NCBI RefSeq assembly: GCF_002288925.2
Contig: NW_022097993.1
Location: forward strand, 14,801,692-14,865,691
Length of the DNA: 64,000 nucleotides
Origin: Delphinapterus leucas
Lineage: Eukaryota > Chordata > Mammalia > Artiodactyla > Monodontidae
Reading direction: 5' to 3'
The notes below the pieces were generated by a model. The model searched no databases and had not been told where the DNA came from. It saw nothing but the letters and a program-made list of their open reading frames with translations. The position numbers and the translations under genes are program-made. Shown here in pieces: positions 10,778 to 23,544 of this stretch; positions within the stretch are counted from its first letter, which is position 1; the number at the start of each line of letters is the position of its first letter.

Positions 10778-13700
10778 TTCCAGTGACTTTTTAGTTAGCA
10801 TTATTTCTCTGTGCTTAGATTTACATATTGATTTGTCCCTCTCTTGTCTTTCTTCAAATTCATCTTATTCTGAAAAAGATAAGCAAATATGGTATCACAC
10901 TAGGAATTCATCATCTGCTTAATTAATAATCTCCATAATATAAACAGTGAGTGTAAACATTTCCAAGTATTTTGCAATTGATCTTCAGTGCTTTTAGTTT
11001 AAAAAATAAGAAAATTAATATCTTTAATGTAAAGAGATGTTGCTCAGTATAGACTGGCATATCTTCCTACTTTATATCTATAATGTTGGATGCAAAACAA
11101 ATAAATAAACAATAACAGCAGGATTGCAGAAGCCTTGCATAATAACTATTTTTAGGCTTACCTAACTTTTGTGATTGGTTCAAATAGTTAATTTGTCAGT
11201 AAATTTGAAAGTGATACTAAACAGGAAATCATAAACAATTAATATAAGAACACATGCCATGTGTTTTTAGAATTAAAATATATATGTTGATATTTAGTAA
11301 CCAACCTAGTTGTGTGAGGCTACAGTTGTAACTTAGAATATGATTTGCTTAAGGAGAATTCTATTATTATCTTTATTACAAAAAGATGTAAATTTAATAA
11401 ATGAAATCTATGATTTCAAGTTGTAATGTCTAAAGAATGAATTAATACTTTACTTACAAGATACATTGAATGCATAATTCCTTTACTTTTTTTTTCACTT
11501 AAAAATTTTTAGTTATACTCATTCATTAGATATTTTAGCAACTCACTTTTATCACATCCAAAACATTTTTACATAAAAGCTCTATTTTTTTCTCCTTGTA
11601 ATTCATTAATTTGCATGATTCACTTAAATGCTTTAACAAGTTCAACCAGCAAAAACAGGTTTGTTTATAAATACAGCTGAGTCTTGGTAATCTTAAATTT
11701 ATGTCTTGAGGCCATATAGCTACATAGAAAAAGTGTAGGATTCTACTAGCTATGGTAGGAAGTTTCCTGTAGGCATTGTCAGTATGGGACATTAAGATGT
11801 ATGATAATTTGAGGGGACAGTTGAATGGAAGTTAGTAATAATTCTTTGGGTATAATGCTCAAATAAAGAAATGTATTACTAGTCTCATGAATGGTAATTT
11901 TCTCCCAATCATCAGCATTTAATGAAACTAGCATTCCCCCTTCAAATGTTTAAGCAGTTTAAAATAATGACTGAATTTAGTAAGTATTTCCACCATGTCA
12001 GCAGTCCCAGGAATTTTGTTCCAAAATGTTGTACTTTGTTCAAAAATTAGAAGCCTCCATTTTTCTCCCAGGAATTGACATTGCCTGGAATACTTTTTCC
12101 CCTAGTGAGAAGTTGGAAGAATGCATGTTTGACCTAGTGAGACCAAAAGACTCTGAGGGATTTGCTCCCTGAGTCCTAAAACCCAGAATAACCAGGGTGT
12201 TACATTTCAAACTGTTGCCCTGGATCCCACATAAGGCTTTACACTGTCCTGCTTTCCTGAACTGCCCAACAATAGATGAGTTCTCCAGGGCTTATGGTAA
12301 GGGGTGGTGCTGCAGGACATGTTGTCACATAAGATTAAGAATAGTAAAACATCACATGAGTCAAGTGTTTGATACAGGAAGATATGAAGTTTTCATTTGA
12401 AAATTAAATTTCAAAGTCAATTTTCCATAGTCTTTAACAGCTAATGATTTGAAATGGTGCCATATTACCAATAATAGCCTATATTTTATAGGTTGTTGCC
12501 TTAACTTGTTTATGTTCATCCTCAACAAAACACTCTCAAATCCTTTCAGGAATGCCAAGGAATTCCTTACTCCTACTCATGAAGAATTCTGGTCTGTCAT
12601 CAGTGAAACTAGGTCAGGCTCAACTGTAATAGTCTCTTGGCTCGAGCAACTTCCTTGGCTGCACCACAACCTCCTGCCAGATATCAGCACCCCATTACCG
12701 CCCCTGACTATTATGAAAGCTGCCACCTCCCAACAGAGTTGGCTTTGGGGGAAAGTCAGGGGAGACTTTTCATTCCTACAGTTATATTCTTTTAGGTAAG
12801 CACCAACTTGACTGGATACTTGCTCCAGTATCTTGCAAAGAGGGTTTAGGGAAAAAAGGTCTTTCAATTTTTATTTATAGCCTTCTATCTCATTAAGATG
12901 AAAACATGAATCAACTCAGAGGTTGAACATGGAGACAATCCAAATGACATGCAGCATGTCATACTGATAGTTGGCTTTTTATAAATGGATTGGGCTAAAA
13001 AGCAAAATGAGTGTCACAGAGGCAAAAATTGGCACATCCCTTTCAAACCATCAGACTATTGATATACCAGTCACAAGGATAATAGTGTTCCCAGTGTGAA
13101 GATACATGCATGAGGCTCATTTATCATGATGCCATTAAACATTCACTTTATCTCTTGTTACTTTTGCATAAGATTATTTCAAAACAAAGTGTTAAAAATT
13201 GAAAGTCTATATCATCACACACTTAGTCCTAACCATATGCTCATAAAGTGAGTTTTTAATTATATTTGGTTTTATGATAATCTACTACAGAAGGCAGAGA
13301 TTTTAGTGTTCTAATTAAATACACTTCATATGTGTTCAAAGTGTCTGGTTACATACTCTGAGAGGCATTTGGGGCAGACTCCATATTGTGCAAAATTGGG
13401 CAAAAGCCAACATGAAAGTGTTCTTGGGAGTTAACAAGTGTTCCTTTGTCAAATATTATGTATTTGTTCTGTTTATATAACTATTCCATTTAAAACCTCT
13501 CTGTCCCTTCAAATTGTGGACTTAACATAAACTTAAGTTGCTGGACATTTAGAAGTCCTACTGCTCATTTACCTATGTCTTTAATAGGATCACCCATTAT
13601 GTCTCCATTTGTTGGTCCTATACATACATGGGTCTGTGAAAGGAAAAGACTCTGTTAATTGTCATTTGCCTTTTTAAAGTTGACTGGTGACTGTGCTGCT

Positions 13701-14499
13701 CCCTACTTGAAAAGTCCTGAGAACCTTCTCTAGGACATTTAGGCAGGTAAGTTTCTAAATTTTAGATCTGTTTCCAATTGCTAAAATCCTTAACTTCTCC
13801 TTTCTCATTTGACTAATTTCATCTTCTGAGCAAGAACCTAATTTCCATAAAAATTATAGCTCTAACTTCCTGAATAAACTCACAATATTTGTACCAAAAG
13901 AAAATCATTTTAAAAATAATCGGTCTTGATTTTAGCCCATACAAAGTCTAACAGATAATTACTACATTTAAAGTCATGAGACCTAGGTTTCAACTGTGAT
14001 ACTAACAAACAGATTCTAGAAAGTGTTGACCCTAAAAAATGTACAAGGTGAAAGGTGTGAATGAAGGTTTATGTGGGGCAAAATGAGGACTATAGCCTGG
14101 GAGATAGCATTTCAGATGGTTCTGAGAAACTTCTCCAAAGAGGTAGGGGGGAAGGTCAGTACATATGTGACATTAGTGAAGGGGGAGTACATACAATCAA
14201 GCATGTATTTGTTTTGCAGAAGTTTTCTGCTAGTCACGAGGAGCAGTCATCACCATGAAGGATTTGAGTGTTTTTCTAGATATGAGGAGATATAAGAATT
14301 GGGCTCATAAAATTGCCTCCTGAAAATACCTAACTATCTGAAGACCTGTTCTGCCAGTTTTCCCAGAGCACAGACTGCCTATTTCTGCTCTCCACCTGAA
14401 CTCCTTTCAGGGAGGTTGAAAATCAGCAGCTGCACCACACATGATTTAATCCGTATAGAGGTAGATGGCAAGTGCCAATGGAGAGCGCCAATTTGTTGT
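10778..14499. other. No recognised feature (3.7 kb)
   Basis: No known repeat or gene is assigned. Somewhat GC-richer stretches at 12190-12340, 12560-12860, 13330-13760 and 14040-14460 have the texture of old LTR or DNA-transposon sequence but I cannot name a family. The open frames at 12449-12799 and 14061-14295 have no recognisable domain, start context or conserved motif. Confidence 0.4.
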
Positions 14500-14578
14500 T
14501 GACAAAAGTTACTTAAGCTCTCTAGATCTCAGTACACTCATCTGTAGTAGGATTGGGTTGGATCAGTATTTTTCAAGT
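14500..14578 (+). mobile_element. MIR SINE fragment, sense
   Basis: Core-like series GTTACTTAAGCTCTCTAGAT then CAGTACACTCATCTGTAGTA matches the MIR segment that normally reads ACTTAACCTCTCTGTGCCTCAG..CTCATCTGTAAAATG. Old, partial copy. Confidence 0.6.
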
Positions 14579-15239
14579 CAAATTGTATATCAGAGCAGTA
14601 AATGTTTTAAATTATATAACAGAGTCCCTAAGAGTGAAGTAGAAAAAAATGGAGAGAAAAGAGAAGTACAATTTGTTTTGGCTGGTCCACAGACAATGGG
14701 TTGGACCATAAGGTCTATGCAGTCTTTTATATGTAAATTTGAATTTTATACCAGTACTGATCCATTGTTAGTATATCATTCTTGATACATAACATGAAAA
14801 GTTATTGCTAGTTTATCTACGTTCTTTCACAATGTCTTTTATTAGACAAAAGAAAGTCTTTTGAAAAAGAGCTTTTGAACGTATCAGTAATAAAGTTGGT
14901 AACTGCATAGCAGAATAAAGTTCACATTGATTTCAAATTCATGACCTTGTTCTCCTGAACAATGTGCCTTAGATAAATCGGTTAATAAGGGGCAAAACTA
15001 CATTATTTGTATCATATTTCAAAGGTATTATTGAAAACCTTATTTGTCACTAATCATTTCGTTTTCAGATTGTTAAATGCAGCACAACTGAACACATTTA
15101 TAAAAATTTTACTAAAATATATCAGCATTTCCACAAGATAGCATGACACAGGCATACCAGTGATTTTGAGATAAAACTGAAACTAAAACTTGGAATCACA
15201 TAGTCAATGAAACAGACAATTATAATGTTTCTGTCCTCC
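14579..15239. other. No recognised feature
   Basis: Nothing assigned. Confidence 0.45.
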
Positions 15240-15335
15240 ATCATATACTCGTGTATATATATAAAATACACATGATAACATATATAATTATATATATAAA
15301 TGCACATACATTTATAGTATTTTATATACATAAAC
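15240..15335. repeat. AT-rich low-complexity stretch
   Basis: Imperfect (TA)n with ACA interruptions; gives rise to the Tyr/Ile/Cys-rich chance frame on the minus strand at 15122-15337. Confidence 0.8.
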
Positions 15336-15339
15336 ATCT

Positions 15340-15900
15340 CTATTCACTCTCACAGCTGAGTTATTAAAATCTAGGCATATTTATGCATGCTACTGTAGCT
15401 CACAGAAGTACACTTAACTTCATGGATGCTGATTTATAATCTCCTTAATTCACTGATCTTTTTTCATCTTTCTACCTGTACCATAAAGAAAAAAGGAAGC
15501 AATATAAGCTGTAATTTTTCTCTCAAAAGAATGTATTTTGTCCAAATGTTATTGAAATTCTATGTGATTATTTCACGGTGTATGCATTCTTTCTTGGTCA
15601 AACAGACATTCATGGAAATACATCCCCAAGGAATCATTGGCATCACAGTATGCACAGGACACTTCATTGATTGGGGCCTTTGCTAATTGGCAGGGGTGGA
15701 GATTTTGATTTTTGCCTGAATCATTTTGAGTCCCTCTGTCACACAGACTATACCTATAAACATTGCCAGTCAAGGTTACTGGAGCATAGCAGTACTCACA
15801 AAAGACCTGAAAAGCCCACAGAGATAGGTCAACATAAATCTATCTATACTGCTAGAAAAGAGAATGCAATGTATGTAGATTTTCAGCACTGGACAGGAGA
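15340..15900. other. No recognised feature
   Basis: No repeat or gene assigned. Confidence 0.4.
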
Positions 15901-15902
15901 GA

Positions 15903-16045
15903 TCAACTACTGCCTCATTTTACAAAGGAGAAAGTTCAAACCCAAAGACACTGAGATGCTCTTTGTTAGATAGTTAATTAGCAGCAACACCAAGATGAAA
16001 ACCCTGGTCTTCCGATTCTTAGTCCATTGCTTTTTTCACTTCATC
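15903..16045 (-). mobile_element. MIR SINE, antisense
   Basis: Plus-strand landmarks are CCTCATTTTACAAAGGAGAA at about 15913, an ACTGAGATG block, AGTTAATTAGCAGCAACACC near 15972 and CCCTGGTCTTCCGATTCTTA near 16002. These are the antisense MIR order (CATTTTACAGATGAGGAAACTGAG.. to AACCCAGGTCT). Confidence 0.7.
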
Positions 16046-16590
16046 TGCTATACATTCTGACAGTGGGTCAAAAATGAAGTCTTGTTGTGTGAAATAGCAC
16101 CTTATTTCCATGAGCATTTCTTTTTATTTTATTTTATTTCTTATAAATATCTCTAAAGAAAGCAAAGTTTTGATGTTGTTTACAAACGGAATCGAATGGA
16201 AATATTGGGACAGTCTTTTCTAATTATGTAGGCTGCCAGCTGCCAATTAATGAATATGTAATTGCCTATGCATCTAGTCAAACATGTTTCAGTGAACCTG
16301 ACATAATAGTTTAGTGCAGGGCACACCTCTTTCCCTCTCCGGCTGCATTCTGCCCTTCACTGAATCTCAGAGTCACGTTGAAATCAGGAATAATGCAGCA
16401 TTTCCCCTTTTGTCCCGTTGTCTCCTGACTTCTTGCTACCTTCCTATCGTGAAGTTTCTCCCCACTTCCTATCCTCACATTCAAGACAAGCATTGGAAAT
16501 GAGTCACACACGGTGAACTTCCCAAAGCTCTTTCCATTGATTCTGCTGCAAACTTTCACATGGTGGGAAGGGTCGGGTCTGTGTCTTTTC
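16046..16590. other. No repeat recognised; possible conserved noncoding stretch at 16165-16310
   Basis: No gene or repeat is recognised. The part around 16228-16275 is a cluster of homeodomain-type and octamer-like cores (CCAATTAATGAA, TGTAATTG, TATGCATC), a texture often seen in conserved regulatory DNA. This is an impression only. Confidence 0.25.
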
Positions 16591-16599
16591 CTGACCTCT

Positions 16600-17285
16600 T
16601 CACTCTGAGGAAGCACTGTTCTTGTTCCCAGTGAATTTGAGGTTCTTGCCTCCCTGAGGAAACAATTTGGAGATGGGACAGGGAGGTTAAGAAAGTAAAG
16701 TGAGCATTTATTTAAGCAAGAACACACTCTCAGAGGAAGAGCGAGTAGACAGGTGAGGAGCTGCTGCCCTGAGTTTCTTCTGCAAGCTGGTTGTGAGGGG
16801 CATACAAATGAAGGGGTGGAATATTCACGGCAGAAAGAGGAGTTTGGGGGTCATGTTCCCTGATTTTCGTCCCAGCTCCATCTTCCCAAGAGGAGGAGGG
16901 ATTTTTGTCCTTATTTAGCTTAGATCAGACGTGTCATGGGGTCGGTGCATGATGGGTACTTCTTATCTGCAAGGCTAATTTTATTGTAATATAATGAGCA
17001 ACAGGTTACATTCACAGTCAGGAGTTTCCCGCCTTTCCCCACCTTTCTTTGTCTGCCCCCAAGACACTTATCACCCAAAATGTGTGGTTTCCTGTCAGTC
17101 TGGAGGTTCCTGCTTTTCTTTCTCTTCCCATGGACTTGTTTACAAGATGTATGATTTCCCACCATCTGGCCCCTATCCCCATTTCTCTGCTCATACCTAG
17201 CTACCTGCCTGCTCCAATGTTCTCAGAAAGTACTCAGAAAGTACTTTGACCTGCTAGGCCCTTTGTCCACCACTCAAAGAATGGG
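16600..17285 (-). mobile_element. Probable ERV1-type LTR, antisense
   Basis: This stretch is GC-richer than its surroundings. On the minus strand it contains an AATAAA signal (plus-strand TTTATT at 16707-16712) preceded by a stretch rich in CTCT and TGTG and followed by a pyrimidine-rich U5-like segment with repeated CAAGAACC/CAAGAACA motifs, as in many ERV1 LTRs. Boundaries are unclear and no TSD was found. The minus-strand frame at 16311-16727 overlaps it and shows no protein family. An 11-bp tandem duplication lies near its upstream edge. A cetartiodactyl-specific LTR family is likely, but I cannot name it. Confidence 0.45.
17222..17243 (+). repeat. 11-bp tandem duplication
   Basis: CTCAGAAAGTA occurs twice head to tail (17222-17232 and 17233-17243). 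Confidence 0.9.
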
Positions 17286-17289
17286 CAGA

Positions 17290-19477
17290 AAGACCTCTTG
17301 CTTGAAGTCTCTGATAGTTCTTACTTTAGTTAACACAGTATCATTTTTTTGACTGAAAATTTGAAACAAATTATTTGAAAATGATTTTTCCCAGGAAATA
17401 ATTATTCCTGTTTACCTGGTAAAGAGGGATATTAAGTTGAAAAGTAAGTAACAAAGTTGTTATAACTTTCTGAATCCAAGGCATTGCATAAGCAAGAAGC
17501 TTATCTTTTATGGTATTTTTAACTTAGTAAGACAGAGCAACCTAATAGGTATTTGTTAAATCTGTAGGGAAACTTCTGAGATATGAGCTTTTAAATTTTG
17601 TTTCCTTTCAGTTATTCTCTTGTCTTCTTTTCCTTAAGCTTTTTGTATCTATTCCAGTTTCTTTTGTGGTAAATGCACACAAAGTATCTGGAAAATTTAA
17701 TACCAAGATGACTGTATTTCAAAGATAATTTATGGTGATGTTTTTCCTTATATTTCTTTCAAGTTATTTTCTTCATATCTTTGTCACTGTATGCCCTTCT
17801 CCCAGTCTTCTCTCTTTTACACCTTATATCCTATCTGCTCTCTCTTCTACTACTTTTTTTACTTGCTTAATTCCCAGAAACTTTTTCCCTAAAAATTTAC
17901 AAAATTTGATTAATGTAAATGGAGGTAATAAAAACTATACTGGTTGTGAAAAATATGTACAGGCCCATCCTAGCTTGCCTCTTAAGCAAATTTATTTCAT
18001 AAAGTGGATTTAGCAACAATGATTCAAGAGGAAGATTATTTCTAATAAGCCTAAAAATGAACTCTAGAATTTTGAAAATACAAGATTTTTAATAATATTC
18101 CAGTTGTTTACAAAATTGCAAATGACGTTCCTAGCAATACAAAACATACACTTCATAGGCTCTTCTAAGATGGTCAGATAATAGAGTTTTCTTGTAGCAG
18201 AATGTACTGAAAACTGAACACTGTATGTACAAATACATAATATACAAACTTAAAGTAAAAAATAGAGCACAAATATCCATCTGATCAGAGATTTGTTTGC
18301 AGGAATAAGTAAATATGGTACAGTTAATAAAGTGTACAATATCCATAGTGAAAAAAGAGACGTGCATGTATAAGTACACACAGTGAGAGAGAAACAATTC
18401 TCAGGAGCTTATCCTTAGGAATTTAAAATACTTCTATTTCTATTCATTCATTGCTTGACTTATTATAACTGTTCTATAGCACAGCACCCAACAGAAAAGC
18501 TATAAAGTCAGCTTATTGTTTCCATCATAAATCCCCCATAGAATGATTTATAACTTGGTTGTGTCTATTTGCTTTTCCCTAAAATTTGGCATATAGGTAC
18601 TTAAACTTTGAGTCATTATTTCTCTAAATTTAATTTAAATGTTTAGTCTTTTTTATCAACAATAGAAGCACAGAATATATCACAAGGGACATCACAAATT
18701 CTATGTTTCTGAAATAAGGCATCTGCCAACAGGAAGAAGATGATAATTATTATGTGAACATCCTTGTTAAAATCCCTGCTGGGCCAAATGAGTGTATGGA
18801 GTGTTTGGGGTAATTCAATCCTCTTTTAAAAACCAGCTTCTTATTTTAGTAAATGGAGCATATTTCTGAATAAAGTTTACAACACTGCAACCATAATTAT
18901 AATTTGACATAAAGAGCTATAAAGAAAACAAATTTAATATTAATTATATCTCACAAAAAACCTGACTGAATTGTGACATACTCAAAGATCCAAAACATTG
19001 CAACTTTCTCAAAAAAAACTATGGGTTGAATCTAGTATTGTTTATTTTATTTTGAAAAAGTTATTTTTTTTTAATTTTTCTCTTTGGAAAATGATATTTT
19101 ACATTTAGGATCATGTAGAATCATGATCATATTTGTTAATATGAATACAGATCTTATTTTAAGTAAAGAATATGCTTTATTTTCTAAGAAAGCTCTATAT
19201 GTCTGCACATACTTATCAAATGACATAAATATATCCATGGAAGTAGGTTTTTATGTAAATAAATACACATTATTTAAAATTTTAGATTAGATATTTTTAA
19301 CTTTTGAAAGTATATGTAGCATAGTTTATATGCAAATAGTGTGTAGTTGTACAATGTTCTGGAAGATATGCATTCCCCCTACCTTTCTAATCACCCCTAT
19401 CCAATCTCTGTTGCCACCTGCACTTGCTGTGTCCCATCATTATATTTCTTTTCTCAGGGTTATACTCTGTACTCTTC
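17290..19477. other. No recognised feature
   Basis: AT-rich single-copy-looking sequence. No repeat family, RNA gene or coding frame is recognised. Confidence 0.45.
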
Positions 19478-19668
19478 TTTTTTTTTTATTGAAGTATAGT
19501 TAACTTAAAATGTTGTGTTAGATTCAAGTGTACAGAAAAATGATTCAGGTTATTATAAGTTATTAAAAGATATTGACTATAGTTCCCTGTGCTATATAGT
19601 AGGTAATTGTTGGTTATCTATTTTATATATAGTAGTATGTATATGTTAATCCTAAACTTTGTGCTCTT
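19478..19668 (-). mobile_element. LINE-1 3' end, antisense
   Basis: Begins with a T-run (19478-19487) and reads TTGAAGTATAGTTAACTTAA, then a GTGTACAGAAAAATGATTCA block and TGTGCTATATAGTAGGTAAT, which is the antisense 3' UTR of an artiodactyl-type L1 subfamily also seen at 23545-23800 and in sense at 46600-46830. Only the tail is present (5'-truncated). Confidence 0.85.
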
Positions 19669-20378
19669 CTATTCTTAATTTAACACATCCTATTGAACCA
19701 ACTCATACTGTCTCATGATTTCACTTAACATCTGTGTTGATGACTCCTGACTTTATAAATCCCCCTTGCACTCCATACCACTGTACCATGTAACTTAATA
19801 AACATATTTAGCTTAAGGTTTCTTTTTTCCCTAGTCTCAATGAAAGCCATGCTTGTTTCCTGTCTCTCAAGCCATTCACCTGGGTACACTTATTTCTGAG
19901 CACATATTCAATCCTTGGAACTTATAGGAAAACATTTGTAGAAAAAAAGTTACTGTGATCTTCTATCACCTTACATAAACCTCGGCATACTTCAAATTTC
20001 AACACAGTATCTTATAATTGAATCTTTAGTTATTTATATTCCTAAATCCCTGAAAAATATTCTAGGTGTTTCTAAGGAACTCAGCTCATAGAATATGTTC
20101 AAGAAATGTTTGTTGAATGAAAGCATTTAATACAAAACATCCTATTAGGTAATCGTATGCTTGAAAGTTAGTCTTTGATTTAACCATTTTTATTAGACTT
20201 AATGTTTATCTATATGATTTGACTTATCAGAATTCTTTTTATATTTTACTATACATCAATTATATTTATATTTTATTGAGTAATAAAAAAGAAGCCATGT
20301 AAGTTGACCTCCAGAATAAATTGCTTTTTATTTCTACGTAGCATTTTACTTCAATGACTATGACATTTTAATTTTTTC
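19669..20378. other. No recognised feature
   Basis: No gene or repeat assigned. A short TTCAAGAAATGTTTGTTGAA at about 20098 resembles an L2 tail in antisense but is isolated. Confidence 0.4.
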
Positions 20379-20379
20379 A

Positions 20380-21348
20380 AAGCTTTATAGTGTTTTTGAG
20401 GTAAAATTGACACAAGTTAACTGCACTTTTGTAAAATGTCCAATTTGATGAGCTTTTATACCTGCATAAGCCCATAAAACCATCATCAAAATGAGTATGA
20501 TGAACATACCCATCACCACCAAAAATTTCATTAAGCTCCTTAGAATCTCTTGCTCCTACCACCGTCTGCCCATACTATTCCCAGATAAACTATAGATTAG
20601 TTTACAATTTATATAATTTTATGTAATGAAAATCATATGTATGTACTCTATTTTGTTTGTTTTTTTATTCAGTATAATTATTTTGAGATTTATCTTTGTT
20701 GTTTGTATATCAGTGTTTCAAACTGTTTTATAACTGAACAGTATTCCATTGTATGGCTATACCAGAACTGTTTTTCAATTCATCTCTGGATGGATACATT
20801 TGCTGTTTCCAGTTTTGGCTATCAAAAATAAAGCAACATGAAGATTCATGTCTTTAGCGCTTGACATTCCTGCAAGGAGTGTCTGAGTGTGCCACTTGTT
20901 CAACATTCTCACAACACTTGGCAAATGGTTTTATTATAGACATTCTAATAGATGTATAATAGGATCTCATTATAGTTCTAAAGTACAATCATTACTCTAA
21001 TCTCTAATGCTGTTGAGCATCCCTTCATGTTCTAATTTGCCTTCAGTATCATTTTTTGGTGAATTTTCTCTTTAAACACTTTGCCCATTTTTAGAAATGG
21101 CTTCTGGTCATTGAATTTTGAGAGTTGTTTTACATATTCTGATCAAAAGTCCTTTATTAGATATTTATATGCAAGTAGTTTTTCTCTGTGTGTGAATTGT
21201 ATTATCATTATCTTACCAATATCTGTTGAAAAGCAAAAGTTCTCAGCTTTGATGAAGTTTATTTTATCAATGTGTTTTTAATGGATGGTGCTTTTGGAAT
21301 TGTGTCTACAAAATCTTTGCCTAATTTAAAGTCATAAAATTTTATCCT
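20380..21348 (-). mobile_element. Old LINE-1, antisense, 3' portion (first part, split by a nested L1)
   Basis: The minus strand carries an L1M-type 3' UTR (plus-strand GAGGTAAAATTGACACAAGT near 20398 and CCCATCACCACCAAAAATTT near 20510) and the ORF2 C-terminus (CAGTATTCCATTGTATGGCT near 20740, GTTGAGCATCCCTTCATGTT near 21012). It is interrupted after 21348 and resumes at 21857. Confidence 0.85.
21337..21348. repeat. Diverged TSD, left copy (nested L1 at 21349-21856)
   Basis: AAATTTTATCCT here matches AAACTTTCTCCT at 21857-21868 in 10 of 12 positions. Confidence 0.55.
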
Positions 21349-21856
21349 GTGAATATTATTCAGCCATAATAAAGAAGGACATCTTGCCATTTGTAACAAC
21401 ATGGGTTGTCCTTGATTATATTATGTAAAATGATATGTCAGAGAAAAACAAATGCCATATTTTATCACTTTTATGTGGAGTCTTCAAACAAACAACCACA
21501 AAAACAAGCTCATAGATTCAAAGAACAGATTTGTGGTTGCCAGAGGTGGGTGGTTGAGGGTGGCCAAAAGGTAAAAACTTCCAGTTATAAAATAAATGTC
21601 ATGGAGGACACAACACACAATATGGTGGCCATGGTTAATAACACTACATCACATGTTTGAAAGTTGCTGCGAGAGTAGACCTTAAAATTTCTCATCCCAA
21701 GAAAAAGTTTTCGTAACTGTGAAAGATCATAGATGTTAACTAGATTTATTGTGGTAATTATTTCACAATATACACAAATGTTGAATCATTATGTTGTACA
21801 CCTGAAATTAATAAAATGTTATAAGTGAATTATATTTCAATAAAAATAAATAAATT
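21349..21856 (+). mobile_element. LINE-1 3' end, sense, nested in an older antisense L1
   Basis: Starts at GTGAATATTATTCAGCCATA, the usual ORF2 C-terminal landmark, continues through the ORF2 end and 3' UTR (TTGTGGTTGCCAGAGGTGGG near 21531, TGTACACCTGAAATTAATAA near 21795) and ends in an A-rich tail with AATAAAAATAAATAAAT. It is about 0.5 kb and 5'-truncated. Sequence on both sides belongs to the older antisense L1, which resumes collinearly. Confidence 0.9.
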
Positions 21857-22385
21857 AAACTTTCTCCTATATTTCATTCTAAAAGTTTTATAGATTTAGG
21901 TTTTATAATTATTTCCATGATCCATTTTAGGTTATGTTTGTATATGGTGTGATGTAAAACAAAAAGGTTGTGGGGTTGTTTGTTTGTTTGTTTGTTTTCA
22001 TATGGATATCTATTTGCTGGAGTACCAGTTTTTGAAAAGACTTCTTTCTCCTCTGAAAGTCCTTTGCACCTTTATCAAAACCCGTTGTCCAAATACGTAT
22101 GCAGCTTTCTCTAGACTTTAATTCCACTAATGTACTTATCTATATGTCTGCCAATATCCCACAGTCTTGATTACCGTATATTTTTTAAATTTTAACCTAC
22201 TTTCGTCTTTATATTTAAACACATGTAGGCAACATACATTTGATTTTTGCTTTTTTAACCAATTTGACAGTATCGACCTTTAATCGGAATGTTTAGACCA
22301 TTTTCATTTAATGTGATTATTCATAAAGACAGGTTAATTTTATCCTCTTGCTGTTTGCAATTTGACCCGTCTGTTCTTTGGAAAA
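21857..22385 (-). mobile_element. Old LINE-1, antisense (second part)
   Basis: Continues the element at 20380-21348: plus-strand landmarks are CTATATTTCATTCTAAAAGT near 21867, GTTTGTATATGGTGTGATGT near 21936, CCAGTTTTTGAAAAGACTTC near 22025 and AATGTGATTATTCATAAAGA near 22310, in order toward the ORF2 N-terminus. A segment between about 22195 and 22200 appears deleted. Confidence 0.82.
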
Positions 22386-23544
22386 TGTCAAACTCCATAG
22401 AGGAAAATAATAACTTTCATAATTACACCATCCAGTGAAAACTATTTTTGTAGCTTTGGTGCAATTCCTTGAATATATCATGTTCAGGAATAATATATTT
22501 TAATTTTAGTATATTGTTAGTAGCATTCTTTTTTCACACAATATTTAAGTATTTTACATTATACTAAAACACTTTGAAAATATGTTATGTGAAATCATAA
22601 AGTCACGCTTTATATTTTATCATACAAAATAGGTATAAAATAATATATTCTTGTATTGCTGCTTAATATTTAAATTATGTCCAAATTTTCATTAGCATAT
22701 ATAATGTTACAAACTAATATTCATCCACATAATTTATACCTGACACATCTTCTTATTTCTCTAGGATAAATCTTCAAATGCTAAGTTACTAGTCAAAACT
22801 TTGAACTTTCTAAACTGCCCACGGTTTTTATTCATTAAAACAAAGAAAATCACCAAAACTCTTGGGCATTTTGAGAGATAAAAAATATTGAATTAACTAT
22901 AAGGACTGGAGAAAGGAATTAGGAAAGCAGGTCACTGTTTTGAATAAAACAACGAGAAAAAGAAAAAGAAGTCTTTGAACTATCAGTTCCTGAAGCTCTC
23001 TGCACTGGACACTGAACACTTGTGTATCCCTGATCTGCCTCAGAGCCAAGTCAGGATCAGCATTCTTGTGATACTCAACGGTCCCTTTCTCAACATCACT
23101 TTGCTGCTTATTTTCAATGTTCATGTTTCTTTAAAGTACACGTTTTCTCACTCTTCTTGAATCTGTAATTTAACACTAGCCTTCTTATGCCACAACATCC
23201 TCTAGAAATTCGTCTCTGCTCTTGTGCTTCTTCACTATTTGGCTCACCCCCTAGGGCTGGAGTTATTTTGTCACGAAGATGACCTATATGAAATTTTCCT
23301 CATAGTTAATTTATTTCTTCAACTCCCATGACTAATTCCCTATGGCCACATGTTTAAAAATTAGATTCAAAATCTAGATTTCAAAATTATTTCCACATTT
23401 TCACCTCCAAACAATTCTCTTTTAAGTCTTCTTTCTAGACATGTAATCTTTTTATTTTCTTTCATGTTATCTGCTTCTATTATATTTTCTTCCCTTTCTA
23501 CTCAGCCTACCTCCTTTTTTTATATTTCTGAAAATGTCTATTTA
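22386..23544. other. No recognised feature
   Basis: Mostly unassigned. TTTCTCTAGGATAAATCTTC near 22756 resembles an antisense L1 landmark but is isolated. The paired frames at 22897-23124 (-) and 22975-23160 (+) overlap on opposite strands and neither has a recognised domain. Confidence 0.4.

Noticed and set aside
12449..12867. Gene candidate from two overlapping frames of about 100 codons
   Set aside because: Frames lie on opposite strands over the same DNA, have no domain, no conserved start context and no splice support.
14061..14295. Short gene candidate from two overlapping plus-strand frames
   Set aside because: Two frames of one strand cannot both be real here; neither has a recognised motif, and the texture is that of an old repeat.
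20380..22385. The missing 3' half of the antisense L1 at 30030-35965, displaced by an insertion
   Set aside because: The two share overlapping ORF2 content (the segment near 22310 corresponds to that near 32860), so they are separate insertions.
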